A stretch of 64,000 nt of DNA from Rhodococcus sp. P1Y (GTDB lineage: Bacteria; Actinomycetota; Actinomycetes; Mycobacteriales; Mycobacteriaceae): positions 5,228,001-5,292,000 of the forward strand of contig NZ_CP032762.1 of assembly GCF_003641205.1 (NCBI RefSeq). Direction: 5' to 3'. Within the stretch, counting starts at the first letter, position 1. Each line of letters begins with the position of its first letter. This document shows positions 53,721 to 64,000 of this stretch, in pieces. The notes under the pieces are model-generated. The model worked only from the letters and a program-made list of their open reading frames with translations, did not search any database and had not been told where the DNA came from. Made by a program: the position numbers and the translations under genes.

Positions 53721-55046
53721 CTACGCTCCTGCCGGACCGAATTCCTCGAGCATTTCCGTCACCAGCGCAGCGATCGGGGAACGCTCACTGCGGGTGAGGG
53801 TGATGTGCGCGAAAAGCGGGTGGCCCTTGAGCTTTTCGATGACCGCTGCGACACCGTCGTGACGGCCGACACGCAGGTTGTCGCGCTGCGCGACATCGTG
53901 CGTGAGTACGACGCGTGAGCCGCTCCCAAGTCTCGACAGTACCGTCAGCAGAACATTGCGCTCGAGGGACTGAGCCTCGTCGACGATCACGAACGAATCG
54001 TGCAGCGAACGTCCGCGAATGTGCGTCAGTGGCAAGACTTCCAGCATTCCGCGGGCAATGACTTCCTCCATCACCTCGGGGCTCGCCAGTCCGTCGAGCG
54101 TGTCGAAGACCGCCTGTGCCCACGGACCCATCTTCTCGCTCTCGCTACCGGGAAGGTAGCCGAGCTCCTGTCCGCCGACAGCGTAAAGAGGCCGGAACAC
54201 AACGACTTTCCGGTGTGTACGACGCTCGAGGACCGCTTCGAGGCCAGCCGTCAGCGCAAGTGCCGACTTACCCGTACCCGCCTTGCCGCCGAGCGAGACG
54301 ATCCCGATGCTCTCGTCGAGCAGAAGATCAAGTGCCACACGCTGTTCCGCAGAACGACCATGCAAGCCGAACGCCTCACGCTCGCCGCGCACCAACTGAA
54401 CCTGCTTGTCGGGCGTGACGCGTCCGAGCGCACTCGACCGTCCACCCAGAAGGCGAACACCTGTGTGGCACGGCATGTCTCGGGCACCGTCGAGATCGAT
54501 GACGCCCTCGGAGAACAAGTGGTCGATATCGAAAGCTTGGACTTCGAGTTCTGCCATACCGGTCCAACCGGAGTTGACCACGTCGTGAGCGTGGTACTCG
54601 TCGGCGGGAAGCCCGACGGCGCCTGCTTTGACTCGGAGCGGAATGTCCTTGCTGACCAGCACGACATCTTTGCCCTCAGCCGCCAAATTCAGTGCGCAGG
54701 CCAGGATTCGAGAATCGTTGGAATCGGTACGGAAGCCGACGGGGAGAACGGAAGGATCGGTGTGGTTGAGCTCGACTTGCAGTGTGCCACCGTCGGTTCC
54801 GATGGGAACCGGCTGATCGAGACGACCGTGCTCGACACGAAGATCGTCGAGCATGCGCAAAGATTCCCGCGCGAACCATCCCAGCTCGTGGTGATGGCGT
54901 TTACCCTCCAGTTCGCTGATGACTACCAGCGGGAGAACCACATTGTGCTCGGCGAACCGGATGACTGCCCAGGGGTCCGACAGTAGAACCGAGGTGTCCA
55001 GCACGAATGTCCGAAGAGGGGCGGAAACGGAGCGTGAAGTGGTCAC
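53721..55046 (-). CDS. phoH2: PhoH2: PIN-domain ribonuclease with PhoH ATPase
   Basis: A 441-residue fusion. N-terminal PIN domain (about 10-150): [23 protein letters not shown] and [10 protein letters not shown] hold the acidic nuclease residues. C-terminal PhoH P-loop ATPase: Walker [31 protein letters not shown] and Walker [12 protein letters not shown]. In mycobacteria PhoH2 unwinds and cleaves RNA as a toxin-antitoxin-derived enzyme; no separate antitoxin ORF is seen here. GTG start. The upstream region is strongly structured. Confidence 0.94.
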   Translation of the reverse strand: MTTSRSVSAPLRTFVLDTSVLLSDPWAVIRFAEHNVVLPLVVISELEGKRHHHELGWFARESLRMLDDLRVEHGRLDQPVPIGTDGGTLQVELNHTDPSVLPVGFRTDSNDSRILACALNLAAEGKDVVLVSKDIPLRVKAGAVGLPADEYHAHDVVNSGWTGMAELEVQAFDIDHLFSEGVIDLDGARDMPCHTGVRLLGGRSSALGRVTPDKQVQLVRGEREAFGLHGRSAEQRVALDLLLDESIGIVSLGGKAGTGKSALALTAGLEAVLERRTHRKVVVFRPLYAVGGQELGYLPGSESEKMGPWAQAVFDTLDGLASPEVMEEVIARGMLEVLPLTHIRGRSLHDSFVIVDEAQSLERNVLLTVLSRLGSGSRVVLTHDVAQRDNLRVGRHDGVAAVIEKLKGHPLFAHITLTRSERSPIAALVTEMLEEFGPAGA

Positions 55047-55309
55047 GTGGGGCTCCTATGTCTCGCGCGACACCGCGCAGACGTTTGTCGCTCGGCCGGT
55101 CGGTCCTGGCGTGTCAGTTGACACGAGGGCCGGGTGCCGGCCCTTTCGCGCTCACTAACTCAGTCACGTATCAGAACCTCCCGCACAGGTAGCTTCCCCG
55201 CTGCCTGTTACTGCCGACGGTACCTCCGAAACCTGCGATTGGCTCACCGAGCGAGGGGCGTGTCGGTGAACAACGCGTTAACCGGCTGGCGGCACCGCGC
55301 AGCCCCTCC
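55047..55309 (-). promoter_or_regulatory. Structured upstream region of phoH2
   Basis: No gene is visible in these 263 bases. Going upstream from phoH2 there are an operator-like inverted repeat GTGTCA-GT-TGACAC (55111-55124), an 8-base GC hairpin (55126-55144, loop GTG) and a hairpin ACAGG-AGC with a 6-base loop (55185-55208). They could form a leader RNA controlling phoH2; no known riboswitch class was recognised. Confidence 0.4.
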
Positions 55310-55362
55310 CGCTTGAATGTCACGCCGAGGCGATCAGATCGTATGAATGGACCATTCAAGCG
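55310..55362. repeat. Repeat C, element 3 (tandem unit 1)
   Basis: CGCTTGAATG (55310-55319) to CATTCAAGCG (55353-55362), enclosing GATCAGATCGTATGAATGG. A second copy follows 74 bases on. Its right half matches the palindrome at 52170-52210. Confidence 0.8.
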
Positions 55363-55383
55363 ATGCGACGCTGCGGCACCGTG

Positions 55384-55436
55384 CGCTTGCATGTCACGCC
55401 AAAGCGATCAGATCGTATGAATGGACCATTCAAGCG
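55384..55436. repeat. Repeat C, element 4 (tandem unit 2)
   Basis: Tandem copy of 55310-55362 with few changes (left arm CGCTTGCATG). The right 30 bases, from GATCAGATCG on, are identical in both. Both lie between glyA (3' end) and phoH2 (5' region). Confidence 0.8.
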
Positions 55437-55527
55437 ATGGTGTGGACAACCGATGGTGCGCACGCACGATGCCACGGTATGGACGAGCCATGCAACGGCG
55501 CATCCATGCCGAATGGGAGACCCGAAC

Positions 55528-56811
55528 TCAGCCCAGCAATCCCCAGTCTTCGAGCCCGTCGTACAGGGGCTTGCTCTGCGCAACCTTGACGACACGTTCC
55601 TTCAAGGAGTCGCTGGCCTCACCGGTGGCGAGTGCGGTTCCGATGATGTCGGCGACCTCGGTGAACTCGGCTTCGCCGAAACCACGCGTCGCGAGGGCAG
55701 CGGTGCCGATACGGAGGCCCGAGGTGACCATCGGGGGACGCGGGTCGAACGGGACGGCGTTGCGGTTGACGGTGATACCGACCTCGTGGAGTAGGTCCTC
55801 GGCTTGCTGGCCGTCGAGCTGGCTGTTGCGCAGGTCCACCAGCGCCAGGTGCACGTCGGTTCCGCCCGTGAGCACCGAGACACCCTTGTCGGCGACGTCG
55901 GCAGCGGTCAGACGCTCGGCGAGCAGCGAGGCCCCCAACAACGTCCGCTCCTGACGCTCCTTGAACTCAGGCGTCGCCGCGATCTTGAAGGCAACCGCCT
56001 TGGCCGCGATGGCGTGCATGAGCGGACCACCCTGCTGGCCGGGGAACACTGCCGAGTTGATCTTCTTGGCCCATTCCTTCTTGGCCAGGATCAGGCCGGA
56101 GCGAGGCCCACCGAGTGTCTTGTGCACCGTCGACGACACGACGTCCGCGTAAGGAACGGGCGACGGGTGCAGCCCGGCAGCGACGAGACCGGCGAAGTGA
56201 GCCATGTCGACCCACAGCAGCGCTCCGACCTCGTCGGCGATCGAGCGGAAGGCCTCGAAGTCCTGGTGCCGCGGGTATGCCGACCAGCCTGCGATGAGCA
56301 CCTGGGGCTTGGCCGTCAACGCCTGCTTGCGCACCTCGTCCATGTCGATGCGGTGATCTTCTTTGCTGACGCCGTACGACTCGACCTCGTACAGCTTTCC
56401 GGAGAAGTTCAGCTTCATCCCGTGTGTGAGGTGCCCACCGTGCGCGAGATCGAGGCCCATGATCTTGTCGCCCGGGTTGATCAGTGCCATCAGCACCGCC
56501 GCGTTGGCCTGCGCGCCTGCGTGCGGCTGTACGTTGGCGAATTCGGCGCCGAACAGTTCTTTGGCGCGGTTACGCGCGAGGTCCTCGATGACGTCGACGT
56601 GCTCGCAGCCACCGTAGTAACGACGCCCCGGGTACCCCTCTGCGTACTTGTTGGTCAGGACGCTGCCCTGAGCCTGCAAGACTGCGCGCGGAACGAAGTT
56701 CTCCGACGCGATCATCTCCAGAGTGTCGCGCTGACGACCGAGTTCGCCCGCCATGGCTGCGGCGACCTCGGGGTCGAGCTCGGCCAGAGACAGGTTGTTG
56801 ACATCGGTCAT
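55528..56811 (-). CDS. glyA: Serine hydroxymethyltransferase
   Basis: PLP enzyme converting serine plus tetrahydrofolate to glycine and methylene-tetrahydrofolate. The 427-residue protein has [31 protein letters not shown] and the PLP-lysine motif [14 protein letters not shown]. Start at MTDVNNL has GGAG upstream (spacing about 9). In M. tuberculosis (Rv1093) it is also next to desA and coaA. No glycine riboswitch is seen in its short upstream region. Confidence 0.96.
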   Translation of the reverse strand: MTDVNNLSLAELDPEVAAAMAGELGRQRDTLEMIASENFVPRAVLQAQGSVLTNKYAEGYPGRRYYGGCEHVDVIEDLARNRAKELFGAEFANVQPHAGAQANAAVLMALINPGDKIMGLDLAHGGHLTHGMKLNFSGKLYEVESYGVSKEDHRIDMDEVRKQALTAKPQVLIAGWSAYPRHQDFEAFRSIADEVGALLWVDMAHFAGLVAAGLHPSPVPYADVVSSTVHKTLGGPRSGLILAKKEWAKKINSAVFPGQQGGPLMHAIAAKAVAFKIAATPEFKERQERTLLGASLLAERLTAADVADKGVSVLTGGTDVHLALVDLRNSQLDGQQAEDLLHEVGITVNRNAVPFDPRPPMVTSGLRIGTAALATRGFGEAEFTEVADIIGTALATGEASDSLKERVVKVAQSKPLYDGLEDWGLLG

Positions 56812-56868
56812 TTCAAGAATCTCCAAAGGAACGCAGCGAGGTGGGCGTACACAGCTTAGAAGACGCCT

Positions 56869-58065
56869 CTAGTTCGCCCGCAACGCACTCGGAATCAAGG
56901 GTTCGTCGAGAAGCCGTCCGAACAGCGCAGATCTTTCGGTGACCGTCGCGCCCTGATCCAGCCAGCTGCCCAGAAGCTTGTATCCCTCGACATACGTCGA
57001 GATGTACGCCCGCCACAGCGGCGAGGACAGGAACTTCAGTGACTGACGCGCCCGCTTCGACGACGTCAAGGACCACCGCTCCAGATACGCCGCGACGTCG
57101 TCCTGCGATGCATGCTGATCGTGGAGCAGCAGGGCCGCATCCTGACGCACCCCCAGAAGTTGTCCCGACGCCTGCGAGAGCCGCTCGGCCTTCTCCCCGT
57201 CGAAACGCAACCCCAGATCGGCGTAGATCTCCTGTGCCCACAAGCCCCACCCTGGCCCGACGATCGACTTCAGCGCCAGATCGGCCAGGCCTTCGGCCAT
57301 CAGGCATTGAGGAGTGTTGACGAGAAACAGAGTCTGTTCGAGCTGACCGGCCGAAACCAGACCGGCTTCCTTACGGCAATGCTCGGTGTGGTGGCCTGGG
57401 TACGCCTCGTGCGCGATCAGGTGCGGCAGGTTGGCCATCTGCTGCTCGAGGTCGGAGTTGATCGCCACGGTCGAGGTGTAGTTGCCGAGGTAGTAGTTGA
57501 ACCCCGACCACGGCTTGTCGCCGACGACCTCGTAATTCACCACCTCGGTTTCGGGCAGGGAGTACTCGGCCCGAACACGGTCGCGGAGCGCGCTGGAGAA
57601 CGCGTCGACGCAGTCCTGAAGCCGATCGGCGGGAACGACGTCGGCGGCGCGGTGCGCGGCCAGCCTTTCGGGAAGAGTTCCCGGCCCCGCCAGCACCTCG
57701 TCCATTTTGCGATGGGCCTGTAAGTACTCGTCCTGGTCGCCCGGTTCGATCCGGACGTCGAAGTAAGCGAACACCTCGTCGACGAAGCCGATGTCCTCGC
57801 CTGCGAACTTTCGCCCGGAGCACTCGAGCGCACGCAGGTGCACGTCGACGAACTCGGCGCGCTGCTGGGGAAGGTCGGTGTTCTTCAGCTCAGCACGAAG
57901 GTCTGCGGCCCTGCGCGCCAGCGCACGAGGCTCGGGCGACGGGGCGTTCTCGATCTGTCGACGCAACTCGGGATCACCGGTGTAGGCGTCGACGAAGCCT
58001 TCTTCGAGACGGTCGAAACTCAAACCGAGCAGAAGATACTCACGAACGAAGGAATCTGCATTCAT
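56869..58065 (-). CDS. DUF885 zinc-peptidase-like protein
   Basis: A 398-residue DUF885 protein, a family related to M32-like metallopeptidases. The putative metal site HEAYPGHHTEH (HExxxxHH type) is intact, with a downstream Glu in LMAEGLADLALK. The rest is helical (YLLLGLSFDRLEEGFVDAYTGDPELR at the start). No signal peptide. Natural substrate unknown. Start at MNADSFVREY, as the longer frame contains unlikely codons. Divergent from coaA. Confidence 0.85.
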   Translation of the reverse strand: MNADSFVREYLLLGLSFDRLEEGFVDAYTGDPELRRQIENAPSPEPRALARRAADLRAELKNTDLPQQRAEFVDVHLRALECSGRKFAGEDIGFVDEVFAYFDVRIEPGDQDEYLQAHRKMDEVLAGPGTLPERLAAHRAADVVPADRLQDCVDAFSSALRDRVRAEYSLPETEVVNYEVVGDKPWSGFNYYLGNYTSTVAINSDLEQQMANLPHLIAHEAYPGHHTEHCRKEAGLVSAGQLEQTLFLVNTPQCLMAEGLADLALKSIVGPGWGLWAQEIYADLGLRFDGEKAERLSQASGQLLGVRQDAALLLHDQHASQDDVAAYLERWSLTSSKRARQSLKFLSSPLWRAYISTYVEGYKLLGSWLDQGATVTERSALFGRLLDEPLIPSALRAN

Positions 58066-58208
58066 GCAGTCGACGATAGTGGCCGGTCGAGGATGAACGC
58101 GCAGCGAACTACCCCGCCCGTGCGAGTCACCGTGGCACCGAGCACAATCGACGCCATGCGACTTCAGAGTCCCTTGTGCGCCCCCTGCACACTCCCTGGT
58201 ACGCACGA

Positions 58209-59132
58209 GTGAGCGAGTCCAGCCCGTACGTCGAATTCGACCGTGCTCAGTGGCGGACGCTGAGGCAATCGACTCCGCTCGTCCTCACCGAGGAAGAACT
58301 CGTCGGCCTTCGAGGACTCGGTGAGCAGATCGACCTCGACGAGGTGGCCGAGGTGTATCTGCCTCTGGCCCGTCTCATCCACCTTCAAGTAGCGGCACGT
58401 CAGCGCCTCTTCGCCGCGACCGCAACCTTCCTCGGTGAGAAACATCCCGATCGGCAGGTTCCCTTCGTCATCGGAGTGGCCGGAAGCGTCGCCGTCGGGA
58501 AATCGACGACCGCCCGTGTGTTGCAGGCCCTCCTCGCGCGCTGGGACCATCACCCTCGCGTCGATCTGGTCACCACCGACGGATTTCTGTATTCGACGGC
58601 CGAGCTCATGCGCCGCGGAATCCTGCACCGCAAGGGCTTTCCCGAGAGTTACGACCGCCGCAAGCTCCTCCGCTTCGTCACCGAGGTCAAATCCGGTGCC
58701 GAGGAAGTCGCGGCACCGGTGTACTCGCACGTGTCGTACGACATCATCAAGGGCCAGTTCCACATGGTGCGTCAACCCGACATCCTCATCGTCGAGGGAC
58801 TCAACGTTCTGCAGACCGGTTCACGGTTGATGGTGTCGGATCTGTTCGACTTCTCGATCTACGTGGACGCTCGCATCGAGGACATCGAGAGCTGGTACGT
58901 GAAACGGTTTCTCGCCCTTCGCAAGACCTCGTTCACCGATCCCACCTCACACTTTCACCACTACGCCGGACTGTCCGACGAGCATGCGCGGATCGCGGCC
59001 GAGGATCTGTGGCATTCGATCAACCTGCCGAACCTGGTCGAGAACATTCTCCCGACGCGGCCTCGCGCAACGATGGTGCTGCGCAAAGATGCCGACCACA
59101 CGATCAACCGGCTGCGCCTGCGAAAGCTCTAG
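58209..59132 (+). CDS. coaA: Pantothenate kinase type I
   Basis: First committed step of CoA synthesis: ATP-dependent phosphorylation of pantothenate. The 307-residue P-loop kinase has [21 protein letters not shown] (Walker [10 protein letters not shown]), [22 protein letters not shown] and [15 protein letters not shown] start (SESSPYVEF). Same gene as Rv1092c of M. tuberculosis, next to glyA there too. Confidence 0.96.
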   Translation: MSESSPYVEFDRAQWRTLRQSTPLVLTEEELVGLRGLGEQIDLDEVAEVYLPLARLIHLQVAARQRLFAATATFLGEKHPDRQVPFVIGVAGSVAVGKSTTARVLQALLARWDHHPRVDLVTTDGFLYSTAELMRRGILHRKGFPESYDRRKLLRFVTEVKSGAEEVAAPVYSHVSYDIIKGQFHMVRQPDILIVEGLNVLQTGSRLMVSDLFDFSIYVDARIEDIESWYVKRFLALRKTSFTDPTSHFHHYAGLSDEHARIAAEDLWHSINLPNLVENILPTRPRATMVLRKDADHTINRLRLRKL

Positions 59133-59188
59133 TGGCACGAACGAGTGCCGTCCCGGGCACTCAACCGCACCACTGGGGGCGCAGGCAC

Positions 59189-59971
59189 CTAGATGCCGAA
59201 CCTCCGGTGCCGAGCCGCGTAGTCGCGTAACGCTCGCAGAAAGTCGACGCGCCGGAACTCCGGCCAGTAGGCCTCGGTGAACCATATTTCGGAGTACGCG
59301 CTCTGCCACAGCAGGAATCCGGAGAGTCGCTGCTCCCCCGACGTCCGAATGACGAGATCGGGATCGGGCTGGCCCGAGGTGTAGAGGTGCCCGTCGATCT
59401 CCTCGACGCTGACGGCTTGGACGAGTTCGTCGCCGGACAGGCCCTCGGCGATCTTCTCACCGAGCAACGACTGAACCGCGTCGGCGATTTCCTGCCTACC
59501 GCCGTACCCGACTGCGACGTTGACGTGGGTGCCGGTTCGGCCCGCGGTCATATCTGCAGCTTCTTTGAGTCTGCGTGCAGTCGCCAACGGGAGCTGGTCG
59601 AGAGTGCCGACGATCTTGACGCCCCAGTTCTTGTCGGGGCCACAGATCTCCTCGACGACATCGGTGATGATCTCGAGCAGCGAATCGAGCTCATCGGGGT
59701 CGCGTCGCAGGTTTTCGGTGGACAGTAGATAGATCGTCGCCATCTCGATGCCCGCTGCGTCGCACCAGCCCAGCATCTCGGCGATCTTGAGTGCGCCCAT
59801 GCGGTGGCCATGAGCGACGTCGGTGAACCCGTTCTCTCGCGCCCATCGCCTGTTGCCGTCGCACATCACAGCGACGTGCCGCGGATGCGCGACATCGTCG
59901 AGTTGCGTCAGCAGGCGTCGCTCGTACACGTTGTAGAGGACGCTGCGCACTTTGGTCGGGAGAATCTTCAC
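59189..59971 (-). CDS. uppS: Cis-prenyltransferase (UppS/Z-FPP synthase type)
   Basis: Short-chain Z-isoprenyl diphosphate synthase, 260 residues. Catalytic MCDGNRRWARENGFTDVAHGHRMGA, the YLLSTENLRRDPDEL helix and the RTSGEQRLSGFLLWQSAYSE/WFTEAYWPEF block are all present. It is close to the Z-FPP synthase Rv1086, which makes the C15 starter for decaprenyl phosphate; chain length cannot be read from sequence. GTG start at 59971 fits family length; the frame is open to 60037. Feeds lipid carriers used by pimE-type enzymes. Confidence 0.9.
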   Translation of the reverse strand: MKILPTKVRSVLYNVYERRLLTQLDDVAHPRHVAVMCDGNRRWARENGFTDVAHGHRMGALKIAEMLGWCDAAGIEMATIYLLSTENLRRDPDELDSLLEIITDVVEEICGPDKNWGVKIVGTLDQLPLATARRLKEAADMTAGRTGTHVNVAVGYGGRQEIADAVQSLLGEKIAEGLSGDELVQAVSVEEIDGHLYTSGQPDPDLVIRTSGEQRLSGFLLWQSAYSEIWFTEAYWPEFRRVDFLRALRDYAARHRRFGI

Positions 59972-60039
59972 CGAGACATCACCACGGGGAGCAACCTTAC
60001 GCCGACGCCGAAAGCTACTCGCCGGTACAGTAGTCAACG

Positions 60040-60059
60040 AACCTACGGTTGCGTAGGTT
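60040..60059. promoter_or_regulatory. Operator-like palindrome AACCTACG-N4-CGTAGGTT
   Basis: Perfect 8-base arms with a 4-base centre, 27 bases before the hemolysin III gene and within its promoter region (TACAGT 60026-60031 is a possible -10). It looks like a TetR-family operator. The regulator gene is not in this window. Confidence 0.55.
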
Positions 60060-60086
60060 TGCCATCACGCACAGGAGGTTGCCCGC

Positions 60087-60748
60087 ATGACGATGTTCGG
60101 ATTGGACGAGCTCCCCGTCAAGCCACGCATGCGCGGGTGGATTCACCTCTACGCATTCGGAGTAGCGGTCGTCGCGGGCATCGTGTTGGTGACGCTCGCG
60201 TTCTCGATGGTCTCGGTCGGCGCAGGGATCGCGACGAGTGTGTACGCCGTCACCGTCTGCGGCGTCTTCGGCGTCAGCGCCACCTATCACCGTGTGCACT
60301 GGGACAACCCAGCTCATCGGACGTGGATGAAACGTGCCGATCACTCGATGATCTTCCTGTTCATCGCGGGAAGTTACACACCGTTTGCGGTGCTCGGACT
60401 ACCGACGGACACCGGACGGACACTGCTGATCGTCGTGTGGATCGGCGCCCTCGGCGGCGTCGCTCTCAAGATGCTGTGGCCGCAGGCGCCGAAATGGGTC
60501 GGTGTCCCGCTCTACCTGCTGCTCGGCTGGGCCATCGTTCCGGTGGCTCCGACGCTCATCGAGCAGGTCGGATACGCGCCATTCGTACTGCTACTCGTCG
60601 GCGGGATTCTCTACAGCATCGGCGCAATCCTCTACGCGACCAAATGGCCCAACCCTTGGCCCACCACGTTCGGCCACCACGAATTCTTCCACGCCGCAAC
60701 CGTGCTCGCTGCGATCTGCCATCTTGTCGCGGTGTGGTTGGTGCTGTT

Positions 60749-60752
<4 letters not shown>
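60087..60752 (+). CDS. Hemolysin III/PAQR family membrane protein
   Basis: A 221-residue seven-helix protein of the hemolysin III (Yqf/PAQR) family. Family marks are the zinc-site residues in ATYHRVHWDN, KRADHSMIFLFIAGSYTP and HHEFFHAATVLAAICH. These proteins share the PAQR hydrolase fold; biological role in bacteria is not clear. AGGAGG six to seven bases before the ATG gives a strong start. A palindromic operator lies upstream. Its end overlaps the DUF255 gene by 4 bases. Confidence 0.92.
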
Positions 60753-62770
<2,018 letters not shown>

Positions 62771-62772
62771 CG

Positions 62773-63030
62773 TCAGCTCTCGCCGGTGTTCGGTTCCGTC
62801 GAGCGAAGATTCTCGCGGACTGCACCTCGGTCGGTGCCTTCGTCGAGTTCCTGATCCGGGCCTGGATCTTCCTTCTCGAACGTCTCCGGCAACTTCTTGA
62901 TCTGCTTGTTCATCGACCAGATTAGCAATGCGGTTCCGACGAGCAACGCGACGATGATCACGAGCCCGATGGGTGAGGACTTCCCGAATTCCGGCCCCGG
63001 CGCGCCCTGCGCCAGCAAGGACACGATCAT
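62773..63030 (-). CDS. Small membrane protein (Rv1083-like)
   Basis: An 85-residue protein with one membrane helix ([22 protein letters not shown]) and a charged Glu/Asp-rich tail ([21 protein letters not shown]). It is coupled to mca by an ATGA overlap and followed by the DUF255 gene. It matches the position of Rv1083 and has no known role; an anchor for an mca-linked complex is speculation. Confidence 0.82.
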   Translation of the reverse strand: MIVSLLAQGAPGPEFGKSSPIGLVIIVALLVGTALLIWSMNKQIKKLPETFEKEDPGPDQELDEGTDRGAVRENLRSTEPNTGES

Positions 63031-63905
63031 TCGGTGCGCTCCGGCTCGATCCCGGCGAAGAGTTCCGTTTCCGGAATCGACGTCTTGACCCTCGTTCGCG
63101 CGAGCTCGTATTCCTCGGTCGGCCACAACTTGCGCTGCACCTCCACCGGCACAGCGAAGAAGGATCCGTTGGGATCGATCTGCGTCGCGTGCGCCCGGAG
63201 AGCGTCGTCGCGCTGTTCGAAGTAGTCGCCGACGGTTACCTGCGTCGTGATGCGCTCCATGATCTCGTCACGGTCGCCGGTCCACCGCTTCAGCCAGTCC
63301 ACGAATGGGCTTTCTTCGCCTCGGTCGATGAACCAGTCGTGGAACAGCTGCATCCGCTTCCGGAGAAATCCGTGGGAGTAGTAGAGCTTGAGAGGCGTCC
63401 ACGGCTCGCCCACGTCGGGGAACTGCTCGGGATCTCCCGCAGCCTCGTACGCCGCAACCGACACCTCATGGCACCGGATGTGGTCCGGGTGCGGGTAGCC
63501 ACCCTTCTCGTCGTAGGTCGTGATGACGTGCGGCTTGAACTCGCGAATCACCTTGACCAGGGCCTCGGTCGACTCCTCCAGCGGGACGAGCGCGAAGCAT
63601 CCCTCCGGCAGCGGAGGAAGCGGGTCGCCCTCCGGGAGGCCGGAATCGACATAACCGAGCCAGGTCTGACGAACGCCCAGGATGCGGGCCGCCTCCGCCA
63701 TCTCCTCGCGTCGAACTTCTTGAATGCGATCGCGCACACCGGGGATATCCATCGCCGGATTGAGGATGTCTCCTCGCTCACCACCGGTGAGGGTCACGAT
63801 CAGGACGTCGTTGCCTTCGGCTGCGTACCGCGCTGTTGTTGCAGCACCCTTGCTCGACTCGTCGTCAGGATGGGCGTGAACCGCCATGAGCCGTAGTCCG
63901 GACAC
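63027..63905 (-). CDS. mca: Mycothiol S-conjugate amidase
   Basis: A 292-residue zinc amidase that cleaves mycothiol conjugates to release mercapturic-acid-type products for export, thus detoxifying electrophiles. LmbE motifs: [28 protein letters not shown] and [16 protein letters not shown]; the tail [12 protein letters not shown] and [13 protein letters not shown] are Mca-specific and distinguish it from MshB at the other end of the window. GTG start. First gene of a three-gene operon. Confidence 0.95.
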   Translation of the reverse strand: MSGLRLMAVHAHPDDESSKGAATTARYAAEGNDVLIVTLTGGERGDILNPAMDIPGVRDRIQEVRREEMAEAARILGVRQTWLGYVDSGLPEGDPLPPLPEGCFALVPLEESTEALVKVIREFKPHVITTYDEKGGYPHPDHIRCHEVSVAAYEAAGDPEQFPDVGEPWTPLKLYYSHGFLRKRMQLFHDWFIDRGEESPFVDWLKRWTGDRDEIMERITTQVTVGDYFEQRDDALRAHATQIDPNGSFFAVPVEVQRKLWPTEEYELARTRVKTSIPETELFAGIEPERTE

Positions 63906-63948
63906 GTTCTTTCCTCACCTCAGCTTCGCCTGCATGTTTCTCTACCCC

Positions 63949-63954
63949 TATAGT
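63949..63954 (+). promoter_or_regulatory. Possible -10 box TATAGT
   Basis: TATAGT, six bases before a TTG that opens the frame running off the right edge. If used, the transcript would be leaderless. A -35 box was not clearly seen. Confidence 0.3.
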
Positions 63955-63959
63955 TCCAC

Positions 63960-64000
63960 TTGGCGCCGACACTGCCCGCACCGGCTGCCGAAGACCCGAG
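63960..64000 (+). CDS. Possible 5' end of a gene (DUF4307-like), partial
   Basis: From the TTG at 63960 the frame reads MAPTLPAPAAEDP and is open to the window end. In M. tuberculosis the gene divergent from mca encodes a DUF4307 membrane protein, so a similar gene is expected here. Only 13 codons are visible and no ribosome-binding site is seen, so this rests mostly on synteny. Confidence 0.3.
   Translation, partial: MAPTLPAPAAEDP

Noticed and set aside
56812..56868. Glycine riboswitch before glyA
   Set aside because: Spacer is only 57 bases and has none of the conserved core.

Overview
The window is high-GC DNA from a mycolic-acid actinobacterium (Mycobacteriales), most likely Rhodococcus or a close relative. 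Reasons: it carries both mycothiol deacetylase-family enzymes (mshB near the left end, mca at the right end), PIM/lipomannan envelope genes (pimE, lpqW), an antigen-85-type mycolyltransferase and a WS/DGAT-like acyltransferase, with many GTG starts. From memory of the Mycobacterium tuberculosis map, much of the order matches Rv1082-Rv1112 (mca, Rv1083, DUF255 protein, hemolysin III, uppS, coaA, glyA, desaturase, phoH2, fum, glpX, DUF4245, xseB, xseA, Rv1109c, ispH, DUF6542, ychF) and Rv1157c-Rv1170 (secreted proteins, pimE, phhB, mutT2, typA, lpqW, mshB). No rRNA, tRNA, CRISPR array, intact insertion sequence or prophage was seen.

Layout. 0-2 kb: end of a PH-domain membrane protein, type-5 uracil-DNA glycosylase, a small membrane protein and a possible 52-residue ORF. 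2-9 kb: mshB-lpqW-typA, a four-cysteine mini-protein, mutT2, phhB, pimE. 9-12.6 kb: a secretion island with two paralogous secreted proteins around a Tat-exported DUF1906 protein and a TerD protein, plus a decayed MFS transporter. 12.6-25.7 kb: accessory genes (WS/DGAT-like, acetate-transporter-like, serine hydrolase, SRPBCC and VOC proteins, mycolyltransferase, amylosucrase-like GH13, SDR, YdeI, AraC-VOC pair, winged-helix protein, TetR-esterase pair). 25.8-43.3 kb: ychF, then a block of carbon metabolism (eda, edd, ROK regulator, cstA-ybdD) and DNA repair (alkA-ogt, sbcCD, rmuC). 43.3-64 kb: the conserved core listed above.

How the genes fit together. Envelope: pimE extends PIMs, LpqW steers the PIM/LAM branch, uppS makes a short-chain polyprenyl diphosphate, ispH supplies isoprenoids, and the mycolyltransferase acts outside the cell. 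Redox: mshB makes mycothiol and mca removes mycothiol adducts. Central carbon: glpX and fumC, the Entner-Doudoroff pair edd/eda with a divergent ROK regulator, and peptide/pyruvate uptake by CstA with a CRP/GlxR-like site. Repair: UdgB, AlkA-Ogt, SbcCD, XseAB, RmuC and MutT2.

Most unusual signals: an acyl-ACP desaturase homologue that has lost four of six di-iron ligands; three families of repeated palindromes between genes; a leader before the second secreted protein that can pair with its own ribosome-binding site; and several strong operator-like palindromes.
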